The translations under genes were made by a program, and so were the position numbers. A DNA stretch of 64,000 nucleotides from the NCBI RefSeq assembly GCF_021532655.1, contig NZ_JAKGAS010000010.1, positions 1 through 64,000 of the forward strand, written 5' to 3'. Source of the DNA: Paraglaciecola algarum. GTDB lineage: Bacteria; Pseudomonadota; Gammaproteobacteria; Enterobacterales; Alteromonadaceae. Of the stretch, positions 7,651-18,128 are shown piece by piece. The stretch's first letter is position 1; every line of letters starts with the position of its first letter. Under the pieces are notes generated by a model that had not been told where the DNA came from, made no database searches, and saw nothing but the letters and a program-made list of their open reading frames with translations.

Positions 7651-10551
7651 ATGGGATTATTCAATCCACGAAGAATTAGCTACTTAGTATTTGTAATCAG
7701 CTTTACAATATTCAGTGGATGCCAATCTCAAAAATTCCAGCTTGTATCTGATCAACCCCTTGCTAAGTCTTCTATCGTTAAAAGCCCAAATGATAAACGA
7801 GAATATGCTTCTATCACCTTGCCTAATCAACTTGAACTGGTGTTGGTGTCCGATCCAACCATCGAAAAATCAGCTGCTGCTATTAGTGTGGGGGCTGGCT
7901 CTTACCAAGAGCCCAAAGGGTTTGGTGGACTTGCTCACTATTTAGAACATATGTTGTTTATGGGCACAAAAACATTCCCAGAAGTTAACGGGTATGGAGA
8001 TTTTGTTAGCCGTAACGGTGGTACACAAAATGCCTATACAGATTTAGAACACACCAACTACCTAGTAGCAGTCAATAACAATGCTTTTGATGAAGCCTTA
8101 GCTCGTTTTAGCGGTTTCTTTTATGAAGCAAGCTTAGATGAAAATTATGCAGATAAAGAGCGTAATGCGGTGCACTCAGAATGGACCATGAAAAGCCCAA
8201 ATGATTGGGTGATATTACAACAGTTAAATGGATTAACTCTTAATCCAGCCCATCCAGTTTCACAATTTAACTGGGGAAACTTGGAGTCTCTTACTGACAA
8301 AAAAGATAAAACCTTACATGCGGCGTTAGAAGAGTTTTACCAAAAGTACTATTCAGCCAATTTAATGAAAGGTGCACTGGTAAGTCATTTATCAATTGCC
8401 GAAATGAAATTATTAGCCTATAAACACTTTGCACATATCCCCAACAAAAATATCCCTAGGCCTACACAAGTAAAACCAGCTGCGAAACCAGAGCATTTAA
8501 ATAAAATAGTGCACTATTTACCACAAACCGACATGAAACAGATCCAACTTAAATTTGTGATTGATAATAATGTAGATCAGTTTGCAGTGAAGCCTAATGG
8601 TTACGTTAATTATTTATTGGCCAATGAGATGCCAGGAACATTGGCTTCTGAATTGAGAAATGCAGGATTGAGTGAAGCGGTTTACGCTGACTATGACGCT
8701 GATTTATATGGCAACACTGGCGATTTAACCCTGTATATTGATTTAACAGAAGAGGGTCTTAACAACCGAGATAAGGTGATGGCTGCTGCATTGAAATACT
8801 TAGCTTTACTCAGAGAAGAAGGCGTTAACCAAAAATATTTTAAGGAAATTCAGCAATCACTACAAAATGAATTTAGGTTTCAAGAACAGATCAGTGACTT
8901 TGACTATGCCATGCAGATAGCAGCAGATTTGCAAACTGGGACGGCTGAATATGTGTTAAGTCGGCCTTATGAATATCAACGCTTTAACCCTCAAGTGATT
9001 CAACAAGTATTAGACCAACTAACCTTAGAAAACGCTCGTGTTTTCTATATTGATAAAGAGCAAAAAACCAATAAAAGTATGCAATTCTTTTTGGGACAAT
9101 ATGCTGTCACCGAAATCTCAGTCAAACACAAACAAAAATGGGTCGAGCTGTCCAAAGAGTTCAATCTTCAATTGCCTAGAGAAAATGGTTTAATGCCAAG
9201 TAAGTTCGACTTAGTTCCAGCAGTGTATACAGCTAAACCTACCCAAATAATTCAACAACCTGGCTATTCTTCTCATTTGGCCCATTCTGCTTTATTTCAA
9301 AAGCCTAAAGGTAGGATCAAAATCGAGTTGAATACTGAGGTAGCTAAAAAATCGGCTAAAAATCATGTGTTAGCCAGTATTTTAAGCAGCATATTGAACC
9401 AACAAATAACAGAGTTGCAATCGGAAGCAATGACAGCGGGTATGAACCTGCAAATTAATACAGATAAAGGCTTATCTATTGGGATCAGCGGGTTTAGTCA
9501 TCAACAAACAGAGTTATTAGACCGAACTTTAGACTTAATTAAACACTTAACTATTGGCCAGAGTGAATTATTAAATTCAATTGCTAGTTTTGAATCTGAA
9601 TTACACAGTCGTAAAAAGAATATTTTACTCAACCAACTATTTCCAAAATTTCGCCAAGTATTAAATCTAGATAATTACAGCGATAAGGCTTTATTAGCTG
9701 AGGTTACAGCTATCACTGTTGATGAATTGATAGATTACAAAGATCAAATTTTAAAACGAGCTTACTTACAGGTCTTTAGTTTTGGAAATTATACTGAAGA
9801 GCAAGCCAAAATTTTTGGTGATTTGGTGCTTAAGGTATTACCCGAGGACAGACAGTTTTCTGAAATCTACTTGTCGCCAGAGCTAAATGTCGCAGCAGGA
9901 GATATTTTCAGTTGGCAAGAAGATGTAAGCATGGACGATATTGCTATGGTCGACACTTATATGAAAGCGCTGAATATTAAAGATTTAGCGGCTGCTCAAT
10001 TATTAAACGAAATTATCAATCCTGCTTTATTTAATCAAATTAGAACTGAAGAACAACTAGCTTATTCAGTTGGCTTTTTTAGTCAGCGGATCAAAGAACA
10101 ATTACTACTGGGATATTATATTCAATCTCCGGCTAAAGGCTTAGCTGAAGTGCAAGAGCGCATTAAGTCATTTCGTCAATCGTTTTTAGATAAGCTTAAA
10201 ATCCTGCCTAAATTGGGGTTTGAAGACTATAAAACCAGTTTACTCAATACTTTAAAACAGCCGGCTAAAAATTTAGCTGAAGAGCAGGGGCAATATTTAG
10301 CTGATTGGCGACTACAAAATTGGTTGTTTGATAGCAAAGAACAACTTATTCAACAAGTTGAATTGGTCAGCATTGAGCAAGTGATTGATTTATATCAGCA
10401 GATTGAAAAGAATCAAAGGTTTGGTCGTTTACTGGTGCAGTTGAGAGGAAATAAATTTATAGATGAACCTTTTATTCAGCCTGACGGGGTGACTATTATT
10501 CAGGATATCGAAAGCTTCCATGCAGCTCAAAATAATAAAAAGAGCAATTAA
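7651..10551 (+). CDS. M16 family zinc peptidase (pitrilysin-like), lipoprotein
   Basis: Probable periplasmic or outer-membrane-anchored metallopeptidase degrading peptides. It has 966 residues, in the range of pitrilysin (962 in E. coli). A lipoprotein signal ends in FSGC with the lipidated Cys at 24. The inverted zinc motif HYLEH covers residues 96-100, and the third ligand is E177 in ERNAVHSE, with the same 77-residue spacing as pitrilysin. M16 repeat domains follow. E. coli pitrilysin is a soluble periplasmic protein, so the lipid anchor is a difference. The gene is monocistronic and follows the secF terminator. Confidence 0.93.
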   Translation: MGLFNPRRISYLVFVISFTIFSGCQSQKFQLVSDQPLAKSSIVKSPNDKREYASITLPNQLELVLVSDPTIEKSAAAISVGAGSYQEPKGFGGLAHYLEHMLFMGTKTFPEVNGYGDFVSRNGGTQNAYTDLEHTNYLVAVNNNAFDEALARFSGFFYEASLDENYADKERNAVHSEWTMKSPNDWVILQQLNGLTLNPAHPVSQFNWGNLESLTDKKDKTLHAALEEFYQKYYSANLMKGALVSHLSIAEMKLLAYKHFAHIPNKNIPRPTQVKPAAKPEHLNKIVHYLPQTDMKQIQLKFVIDNNVDQFAVKPNGYVNYLLANEMPGTLASELRNAGLSEAVYADYDADLYGNTGDLTLYIDLTEEGLNNRDKVMAAALKYLALLREEGVNQKYFKEIQQSLQNEFRFQEQISDFDYAMQIAADLQTGTAEYVLSRPYEYQRFNPQVIQQVLDQLTLENARVFYIDKEQKTNKSMQFFLGQYAVTEISVKHKQKWVELSKEFNLQLPRENGLMPSKFDLVPAVYTAKPTQIIQQPGYSSHLAHSALFQKPKGRIKIELNTEVAKKSAKNHVLASILSSILNQQITELQSEAMTAGMNLQINTDKGLSIGISGFSHQQTELLDRTLDLIKHLTIGQSELLNSIASFESELHSRKKNILLNQLFPKFRQVLNLDNYSDKALLAEVTAITVDELIDYKDQILKRAYLQVFSFGNYTEEQAKIFGDLVLKVLPEDRQFSEIYLSPELNVAAGDIFSWQEDVSMDDIAMVDTYMKALNIKDLAAAQLLNEIINPALFNQIRTEEQLAYSVGFFSQRIKEQLLLGYYIQSPAKGLAEVQERIKSFRQSFLDKLKILPKLGFEDYKTSLLNTLKQPAKNLAEEQGQYLADWRLQNWLFDSKEQLIQQVELVSIEQVIDLYQQIEKNQRFGRLLVQLRGNKFIDEPFIQPDGVTIIQDIESFHAAQNNKKSN

Positions 10552-10948
10552 TTAAACAAGTGGATAGAGAGATTTATACCATTCAATCTACCCAATGTAA
10601 TTTAGCTTATTATATGAGCTTGTGTTTTGAGGTGAATGCAAACGTAATTAGAGCCCGCAACCTACTTTTTAGTAAACTTATGGTTGGCATGGGGCGTTGC
10701 CAATAAGTTATAAACAAGTCAGCTCAATTCCCGATTTCAGTTTGCAAAATATAATTCACTGGACGAGGTCCTGATGGGTAACTTTTAGCTGAAGATTTAT
10801 CACTTACTATTTAACCTGAAATCAGGTTATTTAAGCCTGTATACAAGGTGGGTCACCTACTTATATCTGAGTTTAGAGTGATGTCTTAACTAGTGCGATT
10901 TCATTAAGATTTAACAAAGCGCAATCTTTTAGGTGTTACTTAACCTAA
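10552..10948. other. intergenic region, no gene seen
   Basis: 397 bp between two convergent genes. No open frame or RNA gene is recognisable. The only structure is a perfect palindrome at 10812-10829 (TAACCTGA-AA-TCAGGTTA) without a T tract, a weak candidate end signal for the peptidase gene. Confidence 0.6.
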
Positions 10949-12595
10949 TTACTTAATTTGCACATTATTGCGGCCTTTCTCCTTTGCCCTGTATAGAGCT
11001 GAATCGGCAGCTATTAAAATATCTGCGAGTGATTCATAATCCTCAGAGCTTGCAATTCCTGCACTGTAAGTAACATTAAACTCTTTATTGCCATGTTTGA
11101 ACATAAGAGATGATAAAATTTCTCTAATGTGATCTAACTTTTGTTTAATTACCTCAAGTTCAGAATCGGGAAAAACTAATAAAAACTCTTCACCACCATA
11201 ACGGCCAATATAATCAGTTTGCCTAACATGTTGCAACAATAGTTGTCCTAGACCCATTAAGACTTTATCACCCGCCGCGTGCCCATGAGTATCGTTAACG
11301 GCTTTAAAATAATCGAGGTCTATCATAGCGAAAATAGTTGGTGTTCGGCGTCTAATACCTAATTGTAAGGCACTTGACGCTGCATCCATAATCTGACCAT
11401 GGTTTAACAAGCCAGTTAAGCTATCACGACTATTTAAGTAACGTAATTCATGTCCCCGTTTTAGACGGCTTGAGACTTGTTTAACTAAAACGTCAGGTGA
11501 AATATTCTTAGGTAATACGTCGTCACAACCCACTTCGAGCACTTCAAGCTTAGTTTCAATGGTATTTTCAGAGGTTAAAAATACGATGGGAATCGAATCA
11601 TATTTTTCCATTAGACGAATTATTTTAGCCAGTTCTATTCCATTAACCTCAGGCATAAATAAATCAAACAAAAATATATCAGGATCATATTCTTTTAAAC
11701 TTTCTAAGATTTTTGTGGGGTCAAGCAATACCTTTACGTCCATGTCATATGCTTGTAACGTGGACTGAAAATAACTGGCTACAGATTCTTGGTCATCGAC
11801 TAAAAATACTTTAAACGGACGGACAAGATCCAATAGTAATGCACTGCGTATTTTAGCCACCAGATTGGTAATTTGGTAAGGTTTCACTATAAAATCTGAT
11901 ACGTTTGCATGAATAGCGCCCAAACGTACGTCAAAGTTATCTTGGCCAGAAAGAATGACGGCTCTCGTGTTCTGTTTCTCGAGATCTTTAGCAAAACTAA
12001 AAATTTCGTCCACAGTACAATCAGGCATGACTAAATCTAGTAATACTATGTGCATTTTAGTTTCAGCATGCAGTTGCTTGGCTTGGGTTAAATTTTTTGC
12101 ATAACTTGTGTTAAAACCAAACTCAGATAATAATTTTTTTAACAATTCGCCACTGGAGCGCTCGTAATCTACTACCAAAACTTGAATATCGCTTGGTTTT
12201 AAAATTTTGCTGCTAGGCTCTAAGTTTTGTCGTAGTGATACTTTTGAAGGTTGTTGATTAGTACTTAATAGTTTCTCTTGGGCTACCACTAACCTATCAA
12301 ATGCTTGTTTTAATTGAAAAACTAATTCGGATTCTGGAGATTGAGAAAAATCATGGATCGCTTTAAGTTTACTTTCACAATCACTAAATGCAGCACTGAT
12401 TTCTTTAAATCCTAAGGTTCCACTTGAGCCTTTCAAACTGTGCAATTCAAATATACATTTTTTACAATTTGCTTCTGTCCAATCTTCTAAAGTATTTTCC
12501 CAAAGGGATAATACTTCAGCCATTTTATCAGGCAAGGTAGAAGTGAAAAGTTCTCGTAATTCTTTTAATTTAGCTTCGAAGTTTTGATTAGACAT
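10949..12595 (-). CDS. Hpt-REC-REC-GGDEF diguanylate cyclase response regulator
   Basis: Phosphorelay-linked c-di-GMP synthase. Domains in the 548 residues are: Hpt with phospho-accepting His at 52 (HSLKGSS), REC1 with acceptor D187 (LLDLVMP), REC2 with acceptor D311 (FDLFMP), and a C-terminal GGDEF domain with intact GGEEF at 467-471. An inhibitory I-site RxxD lies at 458-461, five residues upstream. The protein should therefore make c-di-GMP and be feedback-inhibited. It lacks a membrane segment and a kinase domain, so the partner kinase is elsewhere. REC1 has lost the usual acidic pair (VVDYE, against LVDDQE in REC2) and may be impaired. The gene is monocistronic. Confidence 0.93.
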   Translation of the reverse strand: MSNQNFEAKLKELRELFTSTLPDKMAEVLSLWENTLEDWTEANCKKCIFELHSLKGSSGTLGFKEISAAFSDCESKLKAIHDFSQSPESELVFQLKQAFDRLVVAQEKLLSTNQQPSKVSLRQNLEPSSKILKPSDIQVLVVDYERSSGELLKKLLSEFGFNTSYAKNLTQAKQLHAETKMHIVLLDLVMPDCTVDEIFSFAKDLEKQNTRAVILSGQDNFDVRLGAIHANVSDFIVKPYQITNLVAKIRSALLLDLVRPFKVFLVDDQESVASYFQSTLQAYDMDVKVLLDPTKILESLKEYDPDIFLFDLFMPEVNGIELAKIIRLMEKYDSIPIVFLTSENTIETKLEVLEVGCDDVLPKNISPDVLVKQVSSRLKRGHELRYLNSRDSLTGLLNHGQIMDAASSALQLGIRRRTPTIFAMIDLDYFKAVNDTHGHAAGDKVLMGLGQLLLQHVRQTDYIGRYGGEEFLLVFPDSELEVIKQKLDHIREILSSLMFKHGNKEFNVTYSAGIASSEDYESLADILIAADSALYRAKEKGRNNVQIK

Positions 12596-12743
12596 TACTC
12601 ACCAGTTTCGTAATAACTATTTTATACCAATTACTTAGTAATTAGAGTGTAACTAGAACACAAAAGGCTAGGTAGAAGCAATAGTTAGATTTGATTGGAA
12701 TAGGTAAATAAATTTTCTACAAAATAGTAGTAGTGACAATAAT

Positions 12744-12773
12744 AAAGACGAGGGTTAACCTCGTCTTTTTGTT
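12744..12773 (-). terminator. terminator hairpin downstream of suhB
   Basis: AAAGACGAGG, 5-nt loop and CCTCGTCTTT form a perfect 10-bp stem 47 bp beyond the suhB stop. The tail is T-rich in both orientations, better on the plus strand, so it can act bidirectionally. Confidence 0.8.
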
Positions 12774-12814
12774 GTTTGGATATGCAGTACCTATAGCTAG
12801 GTTGGTGTTAACCT

Positions 12815-13591
12815 TTATTTGAGGTGTTTAACTAAGTTTTGAACTACTTTGGGGCTGCCAGCAACAATTTCACCTTTATGCATAGGATCGTTGCCACCGG
12901 CAAAGTCGGTAACTAAGCCCCCAGACTCTCTTACTAATAGCTCACCTGCTGCAATATCCCAAGGCTTAATACCACGCTCCCAATATCCGTCATAACGGCC
13001 AGCAGCCACATAGGCTAAATCTAAAGCGGCAGAACCTGAACGTCTAATGTCACCAGACTGCATAAAGATTTTATTAAACCCTTGTTGGTATTGGGCTAGG
13101 CTTTCTTTGTTCTTAAATGGAAAAGCCGTTGCCAATATGGTTTGACTCAACTCTTTGGCTTTACTTGCGCGGATCCTAAATCCGTTTAATTGTGCGCCAG
13201 CACCTTTGCTCGCGGTAAATAATTCGCCGCGAATAGGATCAAACACAACCGCTTGATCTAAACGGCCTTTGTGTAATAGGGCAATGGATACACAGAAGTG
13301 AGGGATGCCTTTAATAAAATTGGTGGTGCCGTCTAATGGATCTATCACCCATTTAAAATCTTTATCAGACCCTTCAACTATACCGCCTTCTTCTCCAACA
13401 AAATTATGCTCTGGAAAAGACTGTTTTATTTTATGAATAATAGCTTGTTCAGCTTCTTTGTCGATTCGAGTAACAAAGTCATTGTCTCCCTTCGCTTCAG
13501 TTAATAAATCCGTTTGATTTTCAAAACCTTTAGCAATGATATTGCCCGCGACACGCGCGGCACGAACCGCTATATTCAGCATAGGATGCAT
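12815..13591 (-). CDS. suhB: inositol-1-monophosphatase SuhB
   Basis: Mg-dependent inositol monophosphatase that in enterobacteria also joins the NusA antitermination complex on rRNA. It has 258 residues (E. coli 267). Metal-binding motifs are GEE at 66-68, DPLDGTTNF at 84-92 and WD at 211-212. It is divergent from trmJ, with a 272-bp region between, a conserved arrangement in gammaproteobacteria. Family and fold are certain. A role in rRNA transcription is inferred from homology. Confidence 0.97.
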   Translation of the reverse strand: MHPMLNIAVRAARVAGNIIAKGFENQTDLLTEAKGDNDFVTRIDKEAEQAIIHKIKQSFPEHNFVGEEGGIVEGSDKDFKWVIDPLDGTTNFIKGIPHFCVSIALLHKGRLDQAVVFDPIRGELFTASKGAGAQLNGFRIRASKAKELSQTILATAFPFKNKESLAQYQQGFNKIFMQSGDIRRSGSAALDLAYVAAGRYDGYWERGIKPWDIAAGELLVRESGGLVTDFAGGNDPMHKGEIVAGSPKVVQNLVKHLK

Positions 13592-13863
13592 AGTTAAACC
13601 ACCAATTTTAAAAGAACATTAAATATAGCCCAACTAATCCAGATAGTATTAAATGAAAGTTGAGCAAAAAATCGCCGCGCAGTTTACCAAAATAGCCCAA
13701 TTAAGCAATCAGAATATAAATAAAATCAATTATTAGTGAGCAAGGGGCAGTTAAGGTTTACTCATAAAAAATGCACAAAGCTCAACAGGCCCTAGCCAAT
13801 TTACAGTAAAATTGTGCTATCATCCGCGCCCAGAAAACTACGGGCTAAGGGCAAACGCTTGTT

Positions 13864-14598
13864 ATGTTAGAAAATATTCGTGTTGTGTTAGTCAATACCT
13901 CGCATACGGGGAATATTGGTTCAGCTGCAAGAGCAATGAAAACCATGGGTTTGAGTCAACTAGTGTTAGTTGATCCAATTTCGCCTCCAGATGGCAAATC
14001 AAGCGCATTGGCTGCCGGTGCCGGTGATGTGTTAGCCAATGCTAAAACAGTTGGTACCTTGGCTGAAGCGGTTGCTGATTGTGGGTTGGTGATAGGTACC
14101 AGCGCTCGTTCACGTACTTTGTCATGGCCTATGTTAGAGCCTAGAGAATGTGGTGAAAAGCTTATTGCAGAGGTGCCAGACTATCCTGTAGCGCTAGTTT
14201 TTGGTCGAGAAAACAATGGTTTGAGTAATGAAGAGTTACAACAGTGCCATTTCCATGTATGTATTCCTGCCAATCCAGATTACAGCTCTTTGAATTTAGC
14301 TGCAGCTGTACAAACTTTATGTTATGAAGTTCGTATGGCTTATTTGTATGCGACTCGTCATCCTAACTCAGATGTAGAAACTGACAACGAGTACCCATTA
14401 TCGGCTGATCTAGAAGGCTTTTATACTCATCTAGAATCTACCCTTACTCAAACTGATTTTATTGTTGCCAATCATCCGGGCATGGTGATGACTAAATTAC
14501 GTCGTTTGTTTAATCGTGCTAGGCCTGAATCTCAAGAGTTGAATATCCTCAGAGGTATTTTGTCTTCAGTAGATAAACTGACAAAACAAAAAGATTAA
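13864..14598 (+). CDS. trmJ: tRNA (Cm32/Um32) 2'-O-methyltransferase
   Basis: SPOUT-class SAM methyltransferase that modifies ribose 32 in the anticodon loop of several tRNAs. It has 244 residues (E. coli 246). The N-terminal [22 protein letters not shown] and the knot region [30 protein letters not shown] are characteristic. The ATG is preceded only by a weak signal. Two bases separate its stop from the cysE start, so the two are translationally coupled. Confidence 0.96.
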   Translation: MLENIRVVLVNTSHTGNIGSAARAMKTMGLSQLVLVDPISPPDGKSSALAAGAGDVLANAKTVGTLAEAVADCGLVIGTSARSRTLSWPMLEPRECGEKLIAEVPDYPVALVFGRENNGLSNEELQQCHFHVCIPANPDYSSLNLAAAVQTLCYEVRMAYLYATRHPNSDVETDNEYPLSADLEGFYTHLESTLTQTDFIVANHPGMVMTKLRRLFNRARPESQELNILRGILSSVDKLTKQKD

Positions 14599-14600
14599 TT

Positions 14601-15410
14601 ATGTTCGAGCGATTTAAAGAAGATATAAAGAGTGTATTTCATCGGGATCCTGCTGCTCGAAATACATTTGAAATTTTAACCAATTATCCTGGGTTACATG
14701 CCATTTGGTTTCATCGTTTAAGCCACAAGTTATGGGGGAACAACTGGTTTTGGCTGGCTCGCACAGTCTCTACTTTTTCTCGTTGGTTGACAGGTATCGA
14801 AATTCACCCGGGTGCAAAATTAGGTCGTAGGTTTTTTATTGATCATGGCATGGGGGTGGTAATCGGTGAAACTGCCGAAATTGGTGACGATGTGACCTTA
14901 TACCATGGCGTGACGCTTGGTGGTACTAGCTGGAGTGCTGGAAAACGACACCCTACTTTGGAAGACAATGTAGTGGTGGGTGCTGGAGCAAAAGTATTGG
15001 GGCCTATTACTATGCACAAAGGTGTAAAGGTTGGCTCTAATTCGGTGGTGGTAAGAGATGTACCTGAAGGGGCAACGGTTATCGGCATTCCTGGTCGAGT
15101 AGTCGTACAGCAAAAGAAACCCAAGTCTCCCAGTAATGGTCATAGAGAAAAAATCGCTGAAAAATATGGCTTTGATGCCTATGCCGTAGTGACAGACAAT
15201 CCTGATCCCATTGCTCATGCCATAGGTGTAATGGTTGATCATGTGCATTTGATGGACACTAAAATGGAAGAAATGTGCAAAGAAATCAACAGAATGGGTG
15301 GCAAAGTATGTGACCAAGCTTTGCCCAATCTGGAGTTAAACGATTTTTCTGATCAAGAAATGGTAAAAGATATCGAAAAAGCTAGAGATGCCTTCGACCC
15401 ACAAATATAA
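14601..15410 (+). CDS. cysE: serine O-acetyltransferase
   Basis: Makes O-acetylserine from serine and acetyl-CoA, the first step of cysteine synthesis. It has 269 residues (E. coli 273). An N-terminal helical domain is followed by a left-handed beta-helix of hexapeptide repeats containing [20 protein letters not shown] and GVTLGG. It lies between trmJ and iscR; cysteine made through it is the sulfur donor for the IscS encoded downstream. The C-terminal tail is longer than the short plant-type enzymes and lacks the usual terminal Ile only because it ends DPQI, so feedback inhibition by cysteine synthase binding is plausible. Confidence 0.95.
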   Translation: MFERFKEDIKSVFHRDPAARNTFEILTNYPGLHAIWFHRLSHKLWGNNWFWLARTVSTFSRWLTGIEIHPGAKLGRRFFIDHGMGVVIGETAEIGDDVTLYHGVTLGGTSWSAGKRHPTLEDNVVVGAGAKVLGPITMHKGVKVGSNSVVVRDVPEGATVIGIPGRVVVQQKKPKSPSNGHREKIAEKYGFDAYAVVTDNPDPIAHAIGVMVDHVHLMDTKMEEMCKEINRMGGKVCDQALPNLELNDFSDQEMVKDIEKARDAFDPQI

Positions 15411-15452
15411 GTAGAAATATAAATAAAAATATATTTTATCATTTAGATATAA

Positions 15453-15502
15453 GTACTTGACTAAAATACTTGGTTATATACTTGACTAAATTAGTCAAGT
15501 AA
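15453..15502 (+). promoter_or_regulatory. two abutting type 1 IscR boxes
   Basis: Site B (15478-15502) matches the E. coli type 1 consensus at 24 of 25 positions: ATACTTGACT, 5-nt A/T centre, AGTCAAGTAA. Site A (15453-15477) abuts it directly and keeps a good left half (GTACTTGACT), but its right half has three mismatches. Both lie upstream of iscR, as expected for repression by [2Fe-2S]-IscR. Confidence 0.85.
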
Positions 15503-15509
15503 GTAAAAT
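15482..15509 (+). promoter_or_regulatory. isc operon promoter
   Basis: TTGACT (-35, inside IscR site B), a 16-bp spacer and TAAAAT (-10). The overlap with the IscR box explains repression by promoter occlusion. Confidence 0.65.
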
Positions 15510-15539
15510 TTACCTTAAGTTTTGTCTTGAGCGTACATT

Positions 15540-16028
15540 ATGAAATTAACCTCAAAAGGTCGTTATGCGGTAACAGCTATGCTGGATGTGTCATTACATT
15601 CTCAGCGTGGGCCTGTGTCTTTAGCTGATATTTCAGAGCGTCAGGAAATTTCGTTGTCTTATCTTGAACAATTGTTCTCTAGATTACGTAAAGAAAGTCT
15701 AGTGGATAGTGTACGTGGCCCCGGTGGTGGATATAAATTAGGCCGAAATGCAGGTGAAATATCGATCGGTGAAGTTATCCGAGCGGTAAATGAATCTGTA
15801 GATGCTACCAAATGCCAAGGACTAGCAGGTTGCCAAGGCGGTAAACGCTGCTTAACCCATAATTTATGGGAAGGTTTGAGCGATAGAATTAGTGTGTTTT
15901 TAGATGGAATTACTTTAGGTGAGCTAATGCAGCAACACGAAGTAAAAGAAATCGCAGACAGACAAGACAAAAGCAAACATCTTAATCAAATAGCGGCAAA
16001 TGATATTACTATCAGCTTGCAGCTATAA
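15540..16028 (+). CDS. iscR: Fe-S cluster assembly regulator IscR
   Basis: Rrf2-family winged-helix repressor that senses the [2Fe-2S] supply. It has 162 residues (E. coli 162). An N-terminal helix-turn-helix (residues about 1-60) precedes cluster ligands C92, C98 and C104 with H107, all present. It is first in iscRSUA-hscBA-fdx and is preceded by its own binding sites, so it is autorepressed. The gap to iscS is 12 bp with a GGAGT signal. Confidence 0.98.
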   Translation: MKLTSKGRYAVTAMLDVSLHSQRGPVSLADISERQEISLSYLEQLFSRLRKESLVDSVRGPGGGYKLGRNAGEISIGEVIRAVNESVDATKCQGLAGCQGGKRCLTHNLWEGLSDRISVFLDGITLGELMQQHEVKEIADRQDKSKHLNQIAANDITISLQL

Positions 16029-16040
16029 GCGGAGTAAAAA

Positions 16041-17264
16041 ATGAGCGAACTTAAGCTTCCAATTTATTTGGATTATTCTTCAACCACACCTGTAGACCCA
16101 AGAGTGGCGGCCAAAATGGCTGAATGTTTAACCACTGAAGGTGTGTTTGGTAATCCTGCATCTCGTTCTCATAAATTTGGATGGGTAGCGGAAGAAGCGG
16201 TGGATATCGCCCGTAATCAAATTGCTGACTTGGTCAATGCCGATCCAAGAGAAATTGTATTTACCTCTGGTGCTACTGAATCTAATAACTTAGCGATAAA
16301 AGGTGCGGCTAATTTCTATGGTAAAAAAGGTAAACACCTTATTACTATCAAAACTGAACATAAAGCGGTTTTAGATACCTGTCGTCAATTAGAGCGTGAA
16401 GGTTTTGAAGTGACTTATTTAGATCCTGAACCAAATGGTTTAGTTGATTTAGACAAGTTAACTGCAGCTATTCGTCCAGACACAATTTTAATCAGTGTGA
16501 TGCATGTTAATAACGAGATTGGTGTGATCCAAGATATAGCCGCTATTGGCGAGTTATGTCGCGAACGTAAAATTTTGTTCCATGTGGACGCCGCGCAAAG
16601 TACCGGTAAAGTTGAGATTGATTTACAAACCTTAAAAGTGGATTTGATGTCTTTTTCTGCTCATAAATCTTATGGCCCTAAAGGCATAGGTGCTTTGTAT
16701 GTTAGACGTAAGCCAAGAATTCGCTTAGAAGCGCAAATGCATGGCGGTGGACACGAACGTGGAATGCGTTCTGGCACTATGGCGACCCACCAAATTGTAG
16801 GTATGGGCGAAGCTTTCCGTATTGCTAAAGAAGAAATGGCTGCTGAAAACGAAAAAATTCGTAGTTTACGAGATCGTTTATTAAACGGCATTAAAGACAT
16901 TGAAGCCGCTTATATCAATGGTGATATGGAGCATAGAATTGCCGGTAATCTGAATATCAGTTTTGCCTATGTTGAAGGTGAGTCGTTAATAATGGCCCTT
17001 AAAGATATGGCTGTATCTTCAGGCTCAGCTTGTACATCGGCTAGTTTAGAACCTTCTTATGTTTTACGTGCATTAGGTTTAAATGACGAATTAGCTCATA
17101 GCTCAATTCGTTTTACTATCGGTCGTTTTACCACCGAAGCTGAAATTGATTATGTAATCAGTGTGATCCGTAACGCGATTGAGAAGTTACGTGAAATGTC
17201 TCCATTATGGGACATGTATAAAGAAGGTATTGACCTGAGCACGGTTGAGTGGGCTCATCACTAA
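16041..17264 (+). CDS. iscS: cysteine desulfurase IscS
   Basis: PLP enzyme that removes sulfur from cysteine and passes persulfide to IscU and to tRNA-thiolation enzymes. It has 407 residues (E. coli 404). The PLP lysine is K209 in [12 protein letters not shown] and the persulfide cysteine is C332 in [14 protein letters not shown]. The intact C terminus ends [21 protein letters not shown], which binds IscU. The 106-bp gap to iscU is the longest in the operon. Confidence 0.98.
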   Translation: MSELKLPIYLDYSSTTPVDPRVAAKMAECLTTEGVFGNPASRSHKFGWVAEEAVDIARNQIADLVNADPREIVFTSGATESNNLAIKGAANFYGKKGKHLITIKTEHKAVLDTCRQLEREGFEVTYLDPEPNGLVDLDKLTAAIRPDTILISVMHVNNEIGVIQDIAAIGELCRERKILFHVDAAQSTGKVEIDLQTLKVDLMSFSAHKSYGPKGIGALYVRRKPRIRLEAQMHGGGHERGMRSGTMATHQIVGMGEAFRIAKEEMAAENEKIRSLRDRLLNGIKDIEAAYINGDMEHRIAGNLNISFAYVEGESLIMALKDMAVSSGSACTSASLEPSYVLRALGLNDELAHSSIRFTIGRFTTEAEIDYVISVIRNAIEKLREMSPLWDMYKEGIDLSTVEWAHH

Positions 17265-17370
17265 GGCTTTTTTTATTGTTTAGTGAAGAGAATACAGAAT
17301 ATTGAATTTTAAAGTGTGGTTTAAAATCTGATTTTATTAATAACTGCACTTAATTAAAAAGGTAAAGACA

Positions 17371-17751
17371 ATGGCTTATAGCGAAAAAGTAATCGACCAT
17401 TATGAAAACCCTCGTAACGTTGGCGGTTTTGATAAAAATGATCCTAGTATTGCAACCGGTATGGTAGGCGCGCCAGCATGTGGTGACGTTATGAAATTAC
17501 AACTTAAAATTGATGATAATGGCATCATCGAAGATGCTAAATTCAAAACTTATGGTTGTGGTTCTGCAATAGCCTCTAGCTCTTTAGTGACTGAGTGGGT
17601 TAAAGGCAAATCTATTGATGAAGCTAGCGCAATCAGCAATATGGACATTGCCGAAGAGTTAGCATTACCACCGGTAAAAATTCACTGTTCTATTTTGGCA
17701 GAAGATGCCATTAAAGCGGCAGTAGATGACTATAAAAGTCGTCAGAAGTAA
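17371..17751 (+). CDS. iscU: Fe-S cluster scaffold IscU
   Basis: Scaffold on which [2Fe-2S] clusters are built before transfer by HscA/HscB. It has 126 residues (E. coli 128). Ligands C37, D39, C63 and C106 are present, as is the HscA-recognition motif LPPVK at 99-103. An AAGGTAA signal precedes the ATG. Confidence 0.98.
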   Translation: MAYSEKVIDHYENPRNVGGFDKNDPSIATGMVGAPACGDVMKLQLKIDDNGIIEDAKFKTYGCGSAIASSSLVTEWVKGKSIDEASAISNMDIAEELALPPVKIHCSILAEDAIKAAVDDYKSRQK

Positions 17752-17785
17752 TTAGTAAAATTTAGTTTAGTAGTAGGAGTAACCA

Positions 17786-18109
17786 GTGGGAATATCAGTA
17801 TCTGACAGCGCAGCGCAAAGAGCACGTACCTTTTTAGAAAATCGAGGGGCTGGCATAGGTTTGCGCTTGGGTGTTAAAACCACTGGTTGTTCTGGACTCG
17901 CCTATGTACTTGAATTTGTTGACGAAATGAATGAAGACGATCAAGTATTCGAAGATAAAGGCATTAAAGTCATTATTGATGGTAAAAGTTTAGTGTATCT
18001 AGATGGCACACATCTAGATTTCACTAAAGAAGGATTAAACGAAGGTTTTCAATTCACCAACCCTAACGCCAATGGCGAATGTGGTTGTGGTGAAAGTTTT
18101 AATGTTTAA
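17786..18109 (+). CDS. iscA: A-type Fe-S carrier IscA
   Basis: Carrier that receives clusters or iron and delivers them to apo-targets, especially [4Fe-4S] proteins. It has 107 residues. The three conserved cysteines are C35 (TGCSGLAY), C99 and C101 (CGCGESF). The start is GTG, supported by TAGGAG 8 bp upstream and by alignment of the N terminus. It lies 34 bp after iscU. Confidence 0.97.
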   Translation: MGISVSDSAAQRARTFLENRGAGIGLRLGVKTTGCSGLAYVLEFVDEMNEDDQVFEDKGIKVIIDGKSLVYLDGTHLDFTKEGLNEGFQFTNPNANGECGCGESFNV

Positions 18110-18128
18110 GCCTGTTGTTTAACTACCA

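Noticed and set aside
10812-10829. Strong terminator for the M16 peptidase gene
   Set aside because: Perfect palindrome but no T tract, and 260 bp from the stop codon.
14898-15317. 139-codon frame antisense to cysE
   Set aside because: Shadow of the cysE codon pattern; no family resemblance or start signal.
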